A DNA stretch of 64,000 nucleotides from Clostridium vincentii. GTDB taxonomy: Bacteria; Bacillota; Clostridia; Clostridiales; Clostridiaceae. Shown here in pieces: positions 11,077-18,685 of the stretch. Position numbers and translations under genes: made by a program. The DNA lies in the NCBI RefSeq assembly GCF_002995745.1, contig NZ_PVXQ01000002.1, forward strand, positions 1-64,000, read 5' to 3'. The stretch's first letter is position 1. Each line of letters begins with the position of its first letter. Below the pieces are notes generated by a model. That model did not search any database. It saw only the letters and a program-made list of their open reading frames with translations, and was not told the origin of the DNA.

Positions 11077-12183
11077 ATGAATGATTGCGTAGGTATAATA
11101 AATTTAGATGGAAATGAAAGCAAAATGGGAGAACTTGTAGCAAATAGACCACTTGCATCAATCCCAATTGCAGCAAGATACAGAATAATTGATTTTGTTT
11201 TATCAAACATGACAAATTCAGGATTAGATTGTATAGGTATATTTACTAAGAATAAATCTAGATCATTAATTGATCATTTAACAAATGGGAAGCCTTGGGA
11301 TTTGAACAGAAAAAAAGATGGATTGAAGGTATTTAATTTTGGTGAATATGATCCAAGTTATGAAGATGTCCACAATTTTGCTGAAAATATTGAATTCCTT
11401 AAGCATAGTCGTAAAGAGTATATATTATTAGCATCGTCCCATATGATTTGCAACATTGACTATGAAGAGGTACTAGAGCAGCATAAAAAAAGTGGTAAAG
11501 ATGTTACTATTGTATACAAGAACGTTAAAAAACCTCAAAATGCCTTTGATGATTGTAAGGTATTAAATTTTAATAGTGTAGGTGATGTCATAAGTATTGG
11601 AGATAATATTGGTAGAAATGATGAAGCTAATATTAGCATGGAAATGTATGTAATGAAGACATATGCCTTTATTGATATTGTAACTGAATGCATAAGAAGT
11701 GGTATGTTTAGAAAGGTAAAAGATTATATTAAAGAAAATTTAGACAAGCTAAGCGTTGATGGATATGAATTTAAAGGACACTTAGAATGTATCAATTCTC
11801 TTAAATCACTTTATGATGCGAATTTATCACTATTAAATAGAAAAATAAGTAAAGAGCTATTTAATGGAGATAGACCTATATATACTAAGACAAAAGATGA
11901 AGCTCCAACTCATTATACTAGAGAATGTGAAGTCGTTAATTCAATAATAGCTAATGGATGCTATATTAGAGGTAGTGTTGAAAATTGTGTTATTGGTAGA
12001 AGAGTGTATATAGGTGAAGGTGTAAAATTAAAGAACTGTGTAATTATGCAAAATAGTGTTATTGAAGATAGAGCTGTCTTGGATAATGTAATTGCTGATA
12101 AAGGAACTGAAATAAAAGCGGAAGAAAAATTAATAGGGTCACAGCTATATCCATTATTCATTAAAAAATTGAAATATATTTAA
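11077..12183 (+). CDS. glgD: ADP-glucose pyrophosphorylase regulatory-type subunit
   Basis: This paralogue of GlgC (368 residues) has the same fold but a degenerate active site. The GGQGSR loop is replaced by LDGNESKM, and the family's RPLASIPIAARYRIIDF segment follows. In Firmicutes GlgD pairs with GlgC and modulates it, and is itself poorly active or inactive; that is family knowledge, not shown here. The beta-helix repeats lie near the C-terminus. It is the last gene of the operon. Confidence 0.93.
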   Translation: MNDCVGIINLDGNESKMGELVANRPLASIPIAARYRIIDFVLSNMTNSGLDCIGIFTKNKSRSLIDHLTNGKPWDLNRKKDGLKVFNFGEYDPSYEDVHNFAENIEFLKHSRKEYILLASSHMICNIDYEEVLEQHKKSGKDVTIVYKNVKKPQNAFDDCKVLNFNSVGDVISIGDNIGRNDEANISMEMYVMKTYAFIDIVTECIRSGMFRKVKDYIKENLDKLSVDGYEFKGHLECINSLKSLYDANLSLLNRKISKELFNGDRPIYTKTKDEAPTHYTRECEVVNSIIANGCYIRGSVENCVIGRRVYIGEGVKLKNCVIMQNSVIEDRAVLDNVIADKGTEIKAEEKLIGSQLYPLFIKKLKYI

Positions 12184-12195
12184 ATATATCTATAG

Positions 12196-12235
12196 GAGTG
12201 TATCTGTATTATTATGGGTACACTCTTATTTATTA
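12196..12235 (+). terminator. Probable terminator of the glycogen operon
   Basis: A 9-bp stem (GAGTGTATC with GGTACACTC, one G-T pair) has a 22-nt loop and a T-rich TTATTTATT tail. It starts 13 nt after glgD. The long loop and broken T run make it moderate. Confidence 0.5.
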
Positions 12236-12373
12236 AAATGTAGTGATAAGCTGTAAAAGTGGTTTGTTATGGACTAGAAAAAAGAATACAATTAACGATC
12301 TATAAAGAGTTGGTTGTTATAAGCTATGGATACTGATAGAATATACTTATATTAAATATAAAGGAGATACATA

Positions 12374-13120
12374 ATGGAGAATAAAATATGGGCAGTTGTA
12401 GCAGGAAATGAAATAACCGAGAAGGATTTAACTTCAATAATTATGAGATACCCAGAAGATAAGAGATCATATTTTGAAGATGAAAAAGGGAAAAAACAAA
12501 TTCTAGAGCAAACTATAGCTTTTGAATTATTTAATAAGTTTGGTGAAGAAATTAAATTAGATAACACAGATGAATTTAAAGAAGCAGTAAATAATTTATC
12601 TAAAGAAATTTTAACTCAAATGACAATTAATAAGGTGTTATCAGAGGTAACTGTAACTGATGAGGATGCTAAGAAATTCTATGATGAGAATAAAGAAAAA
12701 TTTGTACAAAAACCTACGGTTTCTGCAAAACATATCTTAGTTAAAACTGAAGAAGAAGCAAAGAATATAAAAAATGAAATCACAGAAGAAAAAATTTCTT
12801 TTGAAGATTCAGCTATAAAGTATTCAACTTGTCCTTCTAAGGAGCAGGGTGGAAATCTTGGATCGTTTGAAAGAGGAATGATGGTGCCAGAATTTGAAGA
12901 AGTAGCTTTCAATGCTGAAATAGGGAAATTAACTGATGGGGTTAAAACTCAATTTGGATATCACTTAATTGTAGTTGAAGATAAGAAAGAAGGGTCTGAA
13001 AAGACTTTTGATGAAGTTAAGGATATGGTAATAGGCCAACTGATTCAAGAAGGACAACAAAAGAAATATATTGATGTTGTTATGGAATTAGAAGGTAAAT
13101 ATGGTGTAGATAGAAAATAA
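12374..13120 (+). CDS. Parvulin-type peptidyl-prolyl cis-trans isomerase
   Basis: This 248-residue protein has a helical N-terminal half (SurA/PrsA-like) and a parvulin rotamase domain at about residues 115-210 (SAKHILVKTEEEA, GGNLGSFERGMMVPEFEEVAF, FGYHLI). Unlike PrsA it has no signal peptide or lipobox, so it should act in the cytoplasm. It starts at ATG behind AAGGAGATAC. It is a single-gene unit ending in a strong terminator shared with the convergent HAD gene. Its client proteins are unknown. Confidence 0.92.
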   Translation: MENKIWAVVAGNEITEKDLTSIIMRYPEDKRSYFEDEKGKKQILEQTIAFELFNKFGEEIKLDNTDEFKEAVNNLSKEILTQMTINKVLSEVTVTDEDAKKFYDENKEKFVQKPTVSAKHILVKTEEEAKNIKNEITEEKISFEDSAIKYSTCPSKEQGGNLGSFERGMMVPEFEEVAFNAEIGKLTDGVKTQFGYHLIVVEDKKEGSEKTFDEVKDMVIGQLIQEGQQKKYIDVVMELEGKYGVDRK

Positions 13121-13152
13121 AAAAAGGCTCCTTTGTAAGGAGCCTTTTTTTT
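13117..13152. terminator. Bidirectional terminator between convergent genes
   Basis: AAAAAAGGCTCCTT-TGT-AAGGAGCCTTTTTTT is a perfect stem with an A run on one side and a T run on the other. It serves both the isomerase gene (+) and the HAD gene (-). Confidence 0.93.
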
Positions 13153-13795
13153 ATAACATTTCAGTAAAATCATATATATACTTATCCGCAATACACATTA
13201 AGTCATCTCTTTGATATTTAGAAGATTCATCATGCATAGCTACCACTTTCATATTAGCAAGTTTAGCACCTCGTACAGCTTCTAAAATATCTTCAAAAAC
13301 AATACATTCTTTAGGGGTAACCCCTAGCTTATCAGCTGCTAATAAGTAGACATCAGGATTGTTTTTACCCTTGGATACTTCATCTGTAGTTGTAATAGAA
13401 TCAAAATATTTATATATTCCTGTGCAATTTAATGCCGCTTCTAGTAAAGATGTATGATTGCTCGTGGCAAGACCTATCTTTATACCGGAATGCTTCAAAT
13501 AATCTAAGAAAGGAATGACCCCTTTCTTTAGAGTTACATCATTAGAGTAATGACTAAAAGCCATATCATGCCATGTAGCTAAGATAGTTTCAATAGAATC
13601 ATCTAAATGAAATCTATTCTTAAAGTAAACTCCAGTTTCTTGAAAGCTAAGGTGATTAATATCGTCCTTAAGATTTTTAGGTTGATCAAACCCCCTAGAA
13701 CTCAAATAAGCTGTATCAATTTGATCCCATATCCACATGGAATCAATTAAAGTACCATCTAAATCAAATATTGCTGCTTTTATATTTGTTAACAT
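13151..13795 (-). CDS. HAD-superfamily phosphatase, beta-phosphoglucomutase-like
   Basis: This 214-residue soluble protein is of HAD subfamily IA. Motif I is FDLDGTL (Asp11, Asp13), motif II is the Ser in LATSN, motif III is the Lys in SKGKNNPD, and motif IV is FEDILEAV. A helical cap lies between motifs I and II. The fold suits phosphosugar phosphatases and beta-phosphoglucomutase. Nearness to the glycogen genes is compatible with a sugar-phosphate role but proves nothing, and the substrate cannot be read from the sequence. The start has a GAGGTG site. Confidence 0.85.
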   Translation of the reverse strand: MLTNIKAAIFDLDGTLIDSMWIWDQIDTAYLSSRGFDQPKNLKDDINHLSFQETGVYFKNRFHLDDSIETILATWHDMAFSHYSNDVTLKKGVIPFLDYLKHSGIKIGLATSNHTSLLEAALNCTGIYKYFDSITTTDEVSKGKNNPDVYLLAADKLGVTPKECIVFEDILEAVRGAKLANMKVVAMHDESSKYQRDDLMCIADKYIYDFTEML

Positions 13796-13835
13796 AGTTC
13801 ACCTCTAACAATTAGTATATTATAATAAGATAATA

Positions 13836-13865
13836 AAAAAGGTAGACTATTGTCTACCTTTTTTG
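13836..13865 (-). terminator. Terminator of the tRNA-Pro gene
   Basis: On the minus strand a perfect 13-bp hairpin (half-site AAAAAAGGTAGAC, 4-nt loop) ends in a T run immediately after the tRNA CCA end. Confidence 0.88.
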
Positions 13866-13941
13866 TGGTCGGGGTGACAGGTCTCGAACCTGCGACCTCA
13901 TGGTCCCAAACCATGCGCGCTACCATCTGCGCTACACCCCG
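13866..13941 (-). tRNA. tRNA-Pro (anticodon UGG)
   Basis: On the minus strand the gene runs from CGGGGTGTAGCGCAG to CACCCCGACCA. The acceptor stem is 7 bp (CGGGGTG/CACCCCG). The anticodon loop TTTGGGA gives UGG, and the T-arm GGTTCGAGACC and the encoded CCA are present. A consensus promoter lies just upstream and a terminator just downstream, so it is a single-gene unit. Confidence 0.97.
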
Positions 13942-13952
13942 TAATATGTACA

Positions 13953-13981
13953 AGTATATAATGGAGTGAAAAATTTGTCAA
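13953..13981 (-). promoter_or_regulatory. Sigma-A promoter of tRNA-Pro
   Basis: On the minus strand TTGACA (13976-13981) is followed by a 17-nt spacer and TATACT (13953-13958). The -10 box ends about 12 nt before the tRNA 5' end, as expected for a stable-RNA promoter. Confidence 0.85.
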
Positions 13982-14124
13982 ATATAACTTTATTTTAAGG
14001 CTAATACAATTAATAAGAGCAATGAAAAGATTTACAAAAAAAGAGCATAACGTAGAATAGGATAGTATGACGGAAGAAATATACAGTAATATCTTCTAAT
14101 AAAACATATGGTAAGTAAATAGCG

Positions 14125-14153
14125 TTGTTCATTTAAAGATATGATGTTATACT
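14125..14153 (+). promoter_or_regulatory. Promoter of the NlpC/P60 gene
   Basis: TTGTTC (14125-14130), 17 nt, then TATACT (14148-14153), with an extended -10 TG one base upstream. The predicted start near 14160 gives a ~63-nt leader that contains the hairpin before the start codon. Confidence 0.7.
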
Positions 14154-14194
14154 CTAATAAGTGATTTTAGAAAAAAATAAGATATATAGGGAAA

Positions 14195-14222
14195 GGGAGG
14201 GATGGTCTAAAAGACCAGATGA
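14195..14222 (+). promoter_or_regulatory. Ribosome binding site separated from the start by a hairpin
   Basis: The only good Shine-Dalgarno site (GGGAGGG, ending 14201) is 21 nt from the ATG at 14223. A 6-bp hairpin TGGTCT-AAA-AGACCA (14203-14217) fills 15 of those bases, leaving an effective spacing of about 6 nt. The ATG at 14202 is followed at once by a stop, and the ATG at 14219 is in another frame. Confidence 0.6.
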
Positions 14223-15464
14223 ATGAAGAAAAAAGTGCTATCAACAGTAATTGCAGCAATAATAATTATTACATCTATAACTTCGACAGGCTTTGTAGCG
14301 AATGCTACACCCGCAACTGAGGCAGGCCTGGAATACGATGAATTAAGTGAAAAAGTTAGAGGACTTGAAGAACAAGTACAAGCAATTGACGCTCAAATCA
14401 GTCCGTTAGTTGACAAAATAAACAGTAACAACAGCCAAGTTCAGAATATAAATACAGAAATAGAACAAACAAATGTAGATATAGTACAAGCTAAAGTAGA
14501 TATTTCTGAAAAAGAAGAAGTATTAGGCAAACGGTTAAGAGAAGTATACAAAACAGGTGGACAAACTAGTTATGTATCACTTTTATTCTCAGCTGATAGT
14601 TTTGGTGATTTGATCAGTAAAGTAGATTCAGCATCAAGAATTGTAAACATAGACAAAAAAGTTGTAGTAGATCTTACAGAAAATAAGGACAAGTTAGATA
14701 CTCAAGTTGCATCTTTAGAAACAAAAGCAAATGAAATAGTGAAACTTAATGAAGAAGTAGAAGCACAAAAATTAGAACTTGATAATAAGAAAGCAGAACA
14801 ACAACCAATTGTAGATCAAGCTATAGCGGAAAAAGCTGAGTTTGATAAGCTTTATTTGTCTGTTGAAGAAAGAAAAATAGTTAGTGGGTATATAGACACA
14901 TGTAATAATGCTGATAGTTCAGCAGAAGAACTTAGAAGTACTATAGCAACACTAAGATCAATTAGAGATAATCAACCACTTAAGAGCTTATCTGTAAGAG
15001 TTGATGTTGATGCAGCTATAGAAAATGCTAAAGTAGCAGCTAGTCTTAAAGAAGAAGCTAGTGCTCAAGCAGTAGCTAGCGCTAAAGCAGTAGAAGTTAA
15101 TAGAGGTGGAACTACTGTATCTGGAGATACTTCAGGAATTGTTAACTATGCAATGCAATTCTTAGGAACACCATATGTGTATGGGGCGACTGGTCCTAGC
15201 GTGTTCGATTGTTCAGGATTCACTCAATATGTATATAGAAATGCAGGCGGAAGTGACATAAGTAGAACAACGTTCACTCAAATAAATAAAGGTAAATCAG
15301 TATCTCAATCAGAGCTTCAACCTGGAGATTTAGTATTTCCATCTACACATCATGTAGGTATATATATAGGAAATGGAAATATGATACATGCACCACAAAC
15401 TGGTGATGTTGTTAAGATTAGTAAAGTATATAGTTTCTATGCAGCTAGAAGAATATTGAATTAG
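14223..15464 (+). CDS. Secreted NlpC/P60 peptidoglycan hydrolase with coiled-coil domain
   Basis: This 413-residue exported protein should cut peptide stems of peptidoglycan. It has a Sec signal peptide (residues 1-28, ...GFVANA). A long coiled coil spans about 35-270 (heptad-rich EQVQAIDAQI, EQTNVDIVQAK), then a short Ala-rich linker. The C-terminal NlpC/P60 domain spans ~305-413, with Cys330 (FDCSGF), His377 (HHVGIYIG) and His389 (MIHAP). The layout matches PcsB and CwlO, hydrolases controlled by FtsEX, and ftsEX lies 16 kb downstream; a partnership is inference. The start at 14223 is chosen because it gives the signal peptide. Confidence 0.93.
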   Translation: MKKKVLSTVIAAIIIITSITSTGFVANATPATEAGLEYDELSEKVRGLEEQVQAIDAQISPLVDKINSNNSQVQNINTEIEQTNVDIVQAKVDISEKEEVLGKRLREVYKTGGQTSYVSLLFSADSFGDLISKVDSASRIVNIDKKVVVDLTENKDKLDTQVASLETKANEIVKLNEEVEAQKLELDNKKAEQQPIVDQAIAEKAEFDKLYLSVEERKIVSGYIDTCNNADSSAEELRSTIATLRSIRDNQPLKSLSVRVDVDAAIENAKVAASLKEEASAQAVASAKAVEVNRGGTTVSGDTSGIVNYAMQFLGTPYVYGATGPSVFDCSGFTQYVYRNAGGSDISRTTFTQINKGKSVSQSELQPGDLVFPSTHHVGIYIGNGNMIHAPQTGDVVKISKVYSFYAARRILN

Positions 15465-15466
15465 AT

Positions 15467-15497
15467 TAAAAGGAGCAGCTTTGCTGCTTTTTTTTTG
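15467..15497 (+). terminator. Terminator of the NlpC/P60 gene
   Basis: GAGCAGC-TTT-GCTGCTTTTTTTTT forms a short stem with a long T run directly after the stop codon. Confidence 0.9.
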
Positions 15498-15575
15498 TAC
15501 TAATTTAAGTAATAGTTTGTGAGATCAGGGTTATTAATATATAATAATATATATGATTTTGTGAGGTAAGAAAGA

Positions 15576-16325
15576 ATGAAAAAAATTGAATTATATGAGG
15601 ATGAGGAAATTGATGATTTACAGCTAAAAGGGTTATGTTTAATCCAAAAAAAAAGTGCTTTTAGGTTTGGGGTAGACGCAGTTCTACTTTCTCAATTTGC
15701 GAGGATAAAAAAGAATTTTAGAGTAATAGATTTATGTACAGGAACAGGAATTGTACCATTCCTTATTATGGGCAAATTTTCGCCACAAGAAATATATGGA
15801 ATAGAAATCCAAGAGGAAATGGCTGAAATGGCACAAAGAAGTAGTAAACTTAATGATTTGCAAGATACAATAAAGTTTTTTAATAAAGATTTAAAAGATA
15901 TAGATTATTTGAAATCTTTGGGAAGATTTGATGCTGTAACAGTAAATCCGCCATATAAGTTAAACAATTCTGGAATAGTAAACTCATCTGATAAGCAAGC
16001 TATTGCTAGACGTGAGATTAAGTGTAGCTTAGAAGACGTCATAGTGGCTGCTAGAACCCTTTTGAAGGATAATGGGCGTATGTATATGGTGCACAGGCCG
16101 GAACGCCTAGCTGATATTATAACTGCCATGAGAAAATATAAAATAGAACCTAAAAGAATAAGAATGGTTCATCCAAATACAAAAAAAGCAGCTAATATAG
16201 TTTTAGTTGAGGGTCAAAGGGATGGGGGTCAATTTTTAAAATGGGAACCTCCTCTATTTGTATATAAAGATGAAGGTGGATATAGTGACGAAATAAATTT
16301 AATTTATGGAAGGGGCGAGCTATAA
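15576..16325 (+). CDS. tRNA1(Val) (adenine-N6)-methyltransferase-like protein (YabB/TrmN6 family)
   Basis: This 249-residue SAM-dependent methyltransferase has a Rossmann motif (VIDLCTGTGIVPFL) and the N6-adenine signature NPPY (VTVNPPYKLNN). The closest family is TrmN6/YabB, which modifies A37 of tRNA-Val; the exact substrate here is inferred. Its TAA overlaps the ATG of rsmI by one base (TAATG), so the two are translationally coupled. The order yabB-rsmI-abrB is also found in Bacillus subtilis, where rsmI is yabC. Confidence 0.88.
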   Translation: MKKIELYEDEEIDDLQLKGLCLIQKKSAFRFGVDAVLLSQFARIKKNFRVIDLCTGTGIVPFLIMGKFSPQEIYGIEIQEEMAEMAQRSSKLNDLQDTIKFFNKDLKDIDYLKSLGRFDAVTVNPPYKLNNSGIVNSSDKQAIARREIKCSLEDVIVAARTLLKDNGRMYMVHRPERLADIITAMRKYKIEPKRIRMVHPNTKKAANIVLVEGQRDGGQFLKWEPPLFVYKDEGGYSDEINLIYGRGEL

Positions 16326-17182
16326 TGATACAGGGCAAAGTATATCTAGTTCCAACTCCGATAGGAAATTTAAAAGATATTACATTAAGAGCATTAGAGG
16401 TGTTGAAATCTGTTGATATTATAGCGGCAGAAGATACAAGGCAAACATTAAAATTATTAAATCATTTTGAAATAAAAAAATCTCTCATAAGCTATCACCA
16501 ACATAATGAACAAAGGAAAAGTGAAGAAATTCTAGATATAGTTAATGATGGAAAGGATATAGCAATTGTTACAGATGCAGGGACTCCTGGGATCTCAGAT
16601 CCTGGTGCAGTATTGGTGAGAAAATGTATAGAAAATAATATCGAATTTTATGTATTGCCAGGTGCAACAGCGATTACTACTGCTGTTGTATATTCAGGGT
16701 TAGATACAACTAAGTTTTTGTTTAGAGGGTTCATTCCAAGGGAAACTAAAGATAGAAAAATATTATTTGATGAAATTAAGGAATCAAAGGAAACTTTGGT
16801 ATTTTATGAATCTCCCCATAGATTATTAAGTACACTGGAACTTTTAAAGAATACCCTAGGTAATAGAAATATTGCAGCATGTAGAGAATTAACTAAATTG
16901 CATGAAGAAATTGTAAGAGGTTCTATTCAAGAAGTTATAGATTCTTTTTCACAAAGAGGAATTAAAGGCGAGTTTGTTTTAGTTCTTGAGGGGAAGCAAC
17001 AGACGGAAATAGATGAAGAAAATAAAAAAACATGGGAAGACCTAACAATAGAAGAACATATTTATAAGCTTATAAATGAAGGATTAACTAAGAAAGAAGC
17101 AATAAAAAAGGTTGCGAAAGATAGAGGAGTGCATAAGAACGTGGTGTATAAGTTGGCCATTGAATTATCAAGTGAAACTTGA
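16325..17182 (+). CDS. rsmI: 16S rRNA (cytidine-2'-O)-methyltransferase
   Basis: It methylates the 2'-O of C1402 of 16S rRNA. At 285 residues it is a full-length tetrapyrrole-methylase-fold enzyme with the family motifs LVPTPIGNLKDITLRAL near the N-terminus, AAEDTR, and TDAGTPGISDPG. It overlaps the preceding methyltransferase gene by one base. A C-terminal HTH-like segment (KKEAIKKVAKDRGVHKNVVY) is typical of Firmicute RsmI. Confidence 0.96.
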   Translation: MIQGKVYLVPTPIGNLKDITLRALEVLKSVDIIAAEDTRQTLKLLNHFEIKKSLISYHQHNEQRKSEEILDIVNDGKDIAIVTDAGTPGISDPGAVLVRKCIENNIEFYVLPGATAITTAVVYSGLDTTKFLFRGFIPRETKDRKILFDEIKESKETLVFYESPHRLLSTLELLKNTLGNRNIAACRELTKLHEEIVRGSIQEVIDSFSQRGIKGEFVLVLEGKQQTEIDEENKKTWEDLTIEEHIYKLINEGLTKKEAIKKVAKDRGVHKNVVYKLAIELSSET

Positions 17183-17230
17183 TTAATGTGGGGTGAGTCC
17201 TCTCTGAATATTAGTTGAACTTTATAAAAT

Positions 17231-17263
17231 ACAAAGTACCTCTAAAATATAGAGGCACTTTGT
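17231..17263. terminator. Hairpin downstream of rsmI, possible terminator
   Basis: ACAAAGTACCTCTA pairs with TAGAGGCACTTTGT (one mismatch) around a 5-nt loop. It lacks a clean T run on either strand, so it may be a terminator or a processing or stability hairpin. Confidence 0.45.
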
Positions 17264-17297
17264 AAAAAATATGTTGGAAATATCACTCTTTATTTAA

Positions 17298-17338
17298 ATA
17301 AAAGTAAATTATCTACTTTATTATTAATGTAAGTAGAT
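17298..17338 (-). terminator. Probable terminator of abrB
   Basis: On the minus strand, beginning at the abrB stop, ATCTACTT pairs with AAGTAGAT across a 12-nt loop, followed by AATTTACTTTTATTT. Confidence 0.5.
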
Positions 17339-17583
17339 TATCTTCCGTTTTTCATTTCTTCTAAACAGTTTTTACAGATATTTTTACCTCTGTAATTAAC
17401 TACATCTCTTGCGTCTCCACAGAAAATACAAGCTGGTTGATACTTCTTTAAAATGATTTGTTCACCATCTACGTATATTTCTAATGCGTCTTTTTCTGCG
17501 ATGTCTAGTGTTCTTCTTAATTCTATTGGAATAACGATTCTTCCTAGTTCATCTACTCTTCTTACGACACCTGTTGATTTCAT
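17338..17583 (-). CDS. abrB: AbrB-family transition-state regulator with C-terminal CxxC pairs
   Basis: This 81-residue DNA-binding protein holds back stationary-phase and sporulation genes in related species. Residues 1-50 are the SpoVT/AbrB swapped-hairpin domain (STGVVRRVDELGRIVIP, LRRTLDIAEKDALEI). Unlike Bacillus AbrB, the tail has two CxxC pairs (CIFC and CKNC, about 15 residues apart), which may bind metal; the arrangement is read from the sequence and the function is inferred. The ATG at 17583 is chosen because a perfect AGGAGGAAG lies 5-6 nt upstream; an upstream in-frame ATG lies ahead of that site. Two promoters and a Spo0A box precede it. Confidence 0.95.
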   Translation of the reverse strand: MKSTGVVRRVDELGRIVIPIELRRTLDIAEKDALEIYVDGEQIILKKYQPACIFCGDARDVVNYRGKNICKNCLEEMKNGR

Positions 17584-17609
17584 AAAACTTCCTCCTTTTA
17601 ATTGCATTC

Positions 17610-17616
17610 TTCGACA
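17610..17616 (-). promoter_or_regulatory. Spo0A box in the abrB leader
   Basis: On the minus strand ATGTCGAAG contains a perfect TGTCGAA core. It lies about 6-12 nt downstream of the predicted start of the proximal abrB promoter. In Bacillus subtilis Spo0A represses abrB from boxes just downstream of the start, so the placement fits. Confidence 0.7.
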
Positions 17617-17628
17617 TTTTACTATTCT

Positions 17629-17657
17629 ATGCTACCAAATATGTAATATAAAGTCAA
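17629..17657 (-). promoter_or_regulatory. Proximal abrB promoter
   Basis: On the minus strand TTGACT (17652-17657), 17 nt, TAGCAT (17629-17634). Predicted start near 17622. Confidence 0.8.
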
Positions 17658-17716
17658 CCAAAATTATTAATAATCTTTTGAATTTACAAATTTCTCTACA
17701 AAATAGCTATAAATAG

Positions 17717-17745
17717 AATATACTACCATTTTTTTATCTTGTCAA
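17717..17745 (-). promoter_or_regulatory. Distal abrB promoter
   Basis: On the minus strand TTGACA (17740-17745), 17 nt, TATATT (17717-17722). It is a near-consensus promoter 88 nt upstream of the proximal one. Confidence 0.75.
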
Positions 17746-17889
17746 TAGTTTACAGTTGAAATATAAAAAATTATTTTATACATTTAGGGTTATAATTACC
17801 TATAAAAATATAATGAAAAACATCATATATTAAAATAAAATAATAAAATTAAACAAAACATATACATATTTTTAAAAGAATGCGGTATT

Positions 17890-17896
17890 TGTCGAA
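17890..17896 (+). promoter_or_regulatory. Second Spo0A box
   Basis: TTTGTCGAAAAAA contains the full TGTCGAA core in the consensus TTTGTCRAA context. It lies 76 nt upstream of the -35 box of the DUF1836 promoter, so it could act on that gene or on a divergent start. Confidence 0.55.
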
Positions 17897-17971
17897 AAAA
17901 CATATCTAAGAAATAATATACTATATATGCAAAAAATTATCAATAGCAAATACGCAAATGAGTGCATTAAC

Positions 17972-18000
17972 TTGTAATAAGTTTTTCTATACTATATAAT
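17972..18000 (+). promoter_or_regulatory. Promoter of the DUF1836 gene
   Basis: TTGTAA (17972-17977), 17 nt, perfect TATAAT (17995-18000). Predicted start near 18007. Confidence 0.8.
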
Positions 18001-18039
18001 GTATTTATTAATGATTAAAGAAATGAAGGTGACATAGAA

Positions 18040-18630
18040 ATGGGAAAGAAGCTTGATTCAAATTATATTAAGAATTTATCTGGACGGCTTTCTGATAGTA
18101 ATTTAATTTCATATGATGATTTGCCACAATATGATTTATTTCTATCACAAGTTATTGATTTTTTAAATGATCGATTTATCGAAGATAAGTATACTAATAA
18201 TATAGTTCAGAATTATATAAAAAGTGGTGTTATAACTAAACCAGAGGATGGGAAAAAAAGAGGATATACTAAATTACACTTAGTTCAACTGGTTCTTTTA
18301 AGTTATATGAGGCCAGTATTAACAACAGATGAAATAAAGAAGGTATTTAGTTTAGCTTTTAATGAAATTAATGATAGAAATGATGATATAATTTCTTGGG
18401 AAACAGCATATAAGATATTTACAGAAATACAAGAAGATAGTTATAACTCTTTTTTATTGAATTCTGCTGCAGACGAAAAAAAGTTAGATAAACTAATTAA
18501 TACTCTTGAATTAGATGACAAAGATGAAGAAAGAATAAGAATGTTTATACTTGTTATTTCATTAGTAGCACAAGCGAGTGCGATAAAAAAATCAGTCCAA
18601 AAAATTGCAAATGGATATAGTACAGAATAG
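18040..18630 (+). CDS. DUF1836 family protein, probable MerR-like DNA-binding domain
   Basis: This 196-residue soluble, mostly helical protein has no signal peptide or membrane segment. Residues ~40-150 resemble the DUF1836 family: a GYTKLHLVQLVLLSYMRPVLTTDEI segment of the kind found in MerR-type winged helices, then a helical tail. A regulatory role is likely but the targets are unknown. It starts at ATG behind GAAGGTGAC. It has its own promoter with a Spo0A box further upstream, and its stop codon lies inside the stem of its own terminator. The family assignment is from memory of its motifs. Confidence 0.75.
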   Translation: MGKKLDSNYIKNLSGRLSDSNLISYDDLPQYDLFLSQVIDFLNDRFIEDKYTNNIVQNYIKSGVITKPEDGKKRGYTKLHLVQLVLLSYMRPVLTTDEIKKVFSLAFNEINDRNDDIISWETAYKIFTEIQEDSYNSFLLNSAADEKKLDKLINTLELDDKDEERIRMFILVISLVAQASAIKKSVQKIANGYSTE

Positions 18631-18655
18631 GAGAAGTAATTTCTCCTATTTTTTT
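18626..18655 (+). terminator. Terminator overlapping the DUF1836 stop codon
   Basis: AATAGGAGAA-GTAAT-TTCTCCTATT followed by TTTTT is a perfect 10-bp stem. It separates this gene from the helicase and argues against helicase starts upstream of it. Confidence 0.9.
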
Positions 18656-18685
18656 AATAAAAATATAGGTAAGATAGTGGTGAAT

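Larger units (their letters stand above)
17608..18039. other. Divergent regulatory region between abrB and the DUF1836 gene
   Basis: These 430 AT-rich bases hold no convincing gene. They contain two minus-strand promoters for abrB, a Spo0A box at 17610-17616, a second one at 17890-17896, and a plus-strand promoter for the DUF1836 gene at 17972-18000. Confidence 0.8.

Noticed and set aside
14282-14288. TTCGACA, a perfect Spo0A box core
   Set aside because: It lies inside the signal-peptide coding sequence of the NlpC/P60 gene, 120 nt after the promoter, and is explained by the codons; a chance match is likely.
18605-18685. Longer helicase N-terminus starting inside the DUF1836 gene
   Set aside because: It would be read through the stem of a strong terminator and lacks homology-like character; starts at 18677-18686 are more sensible.
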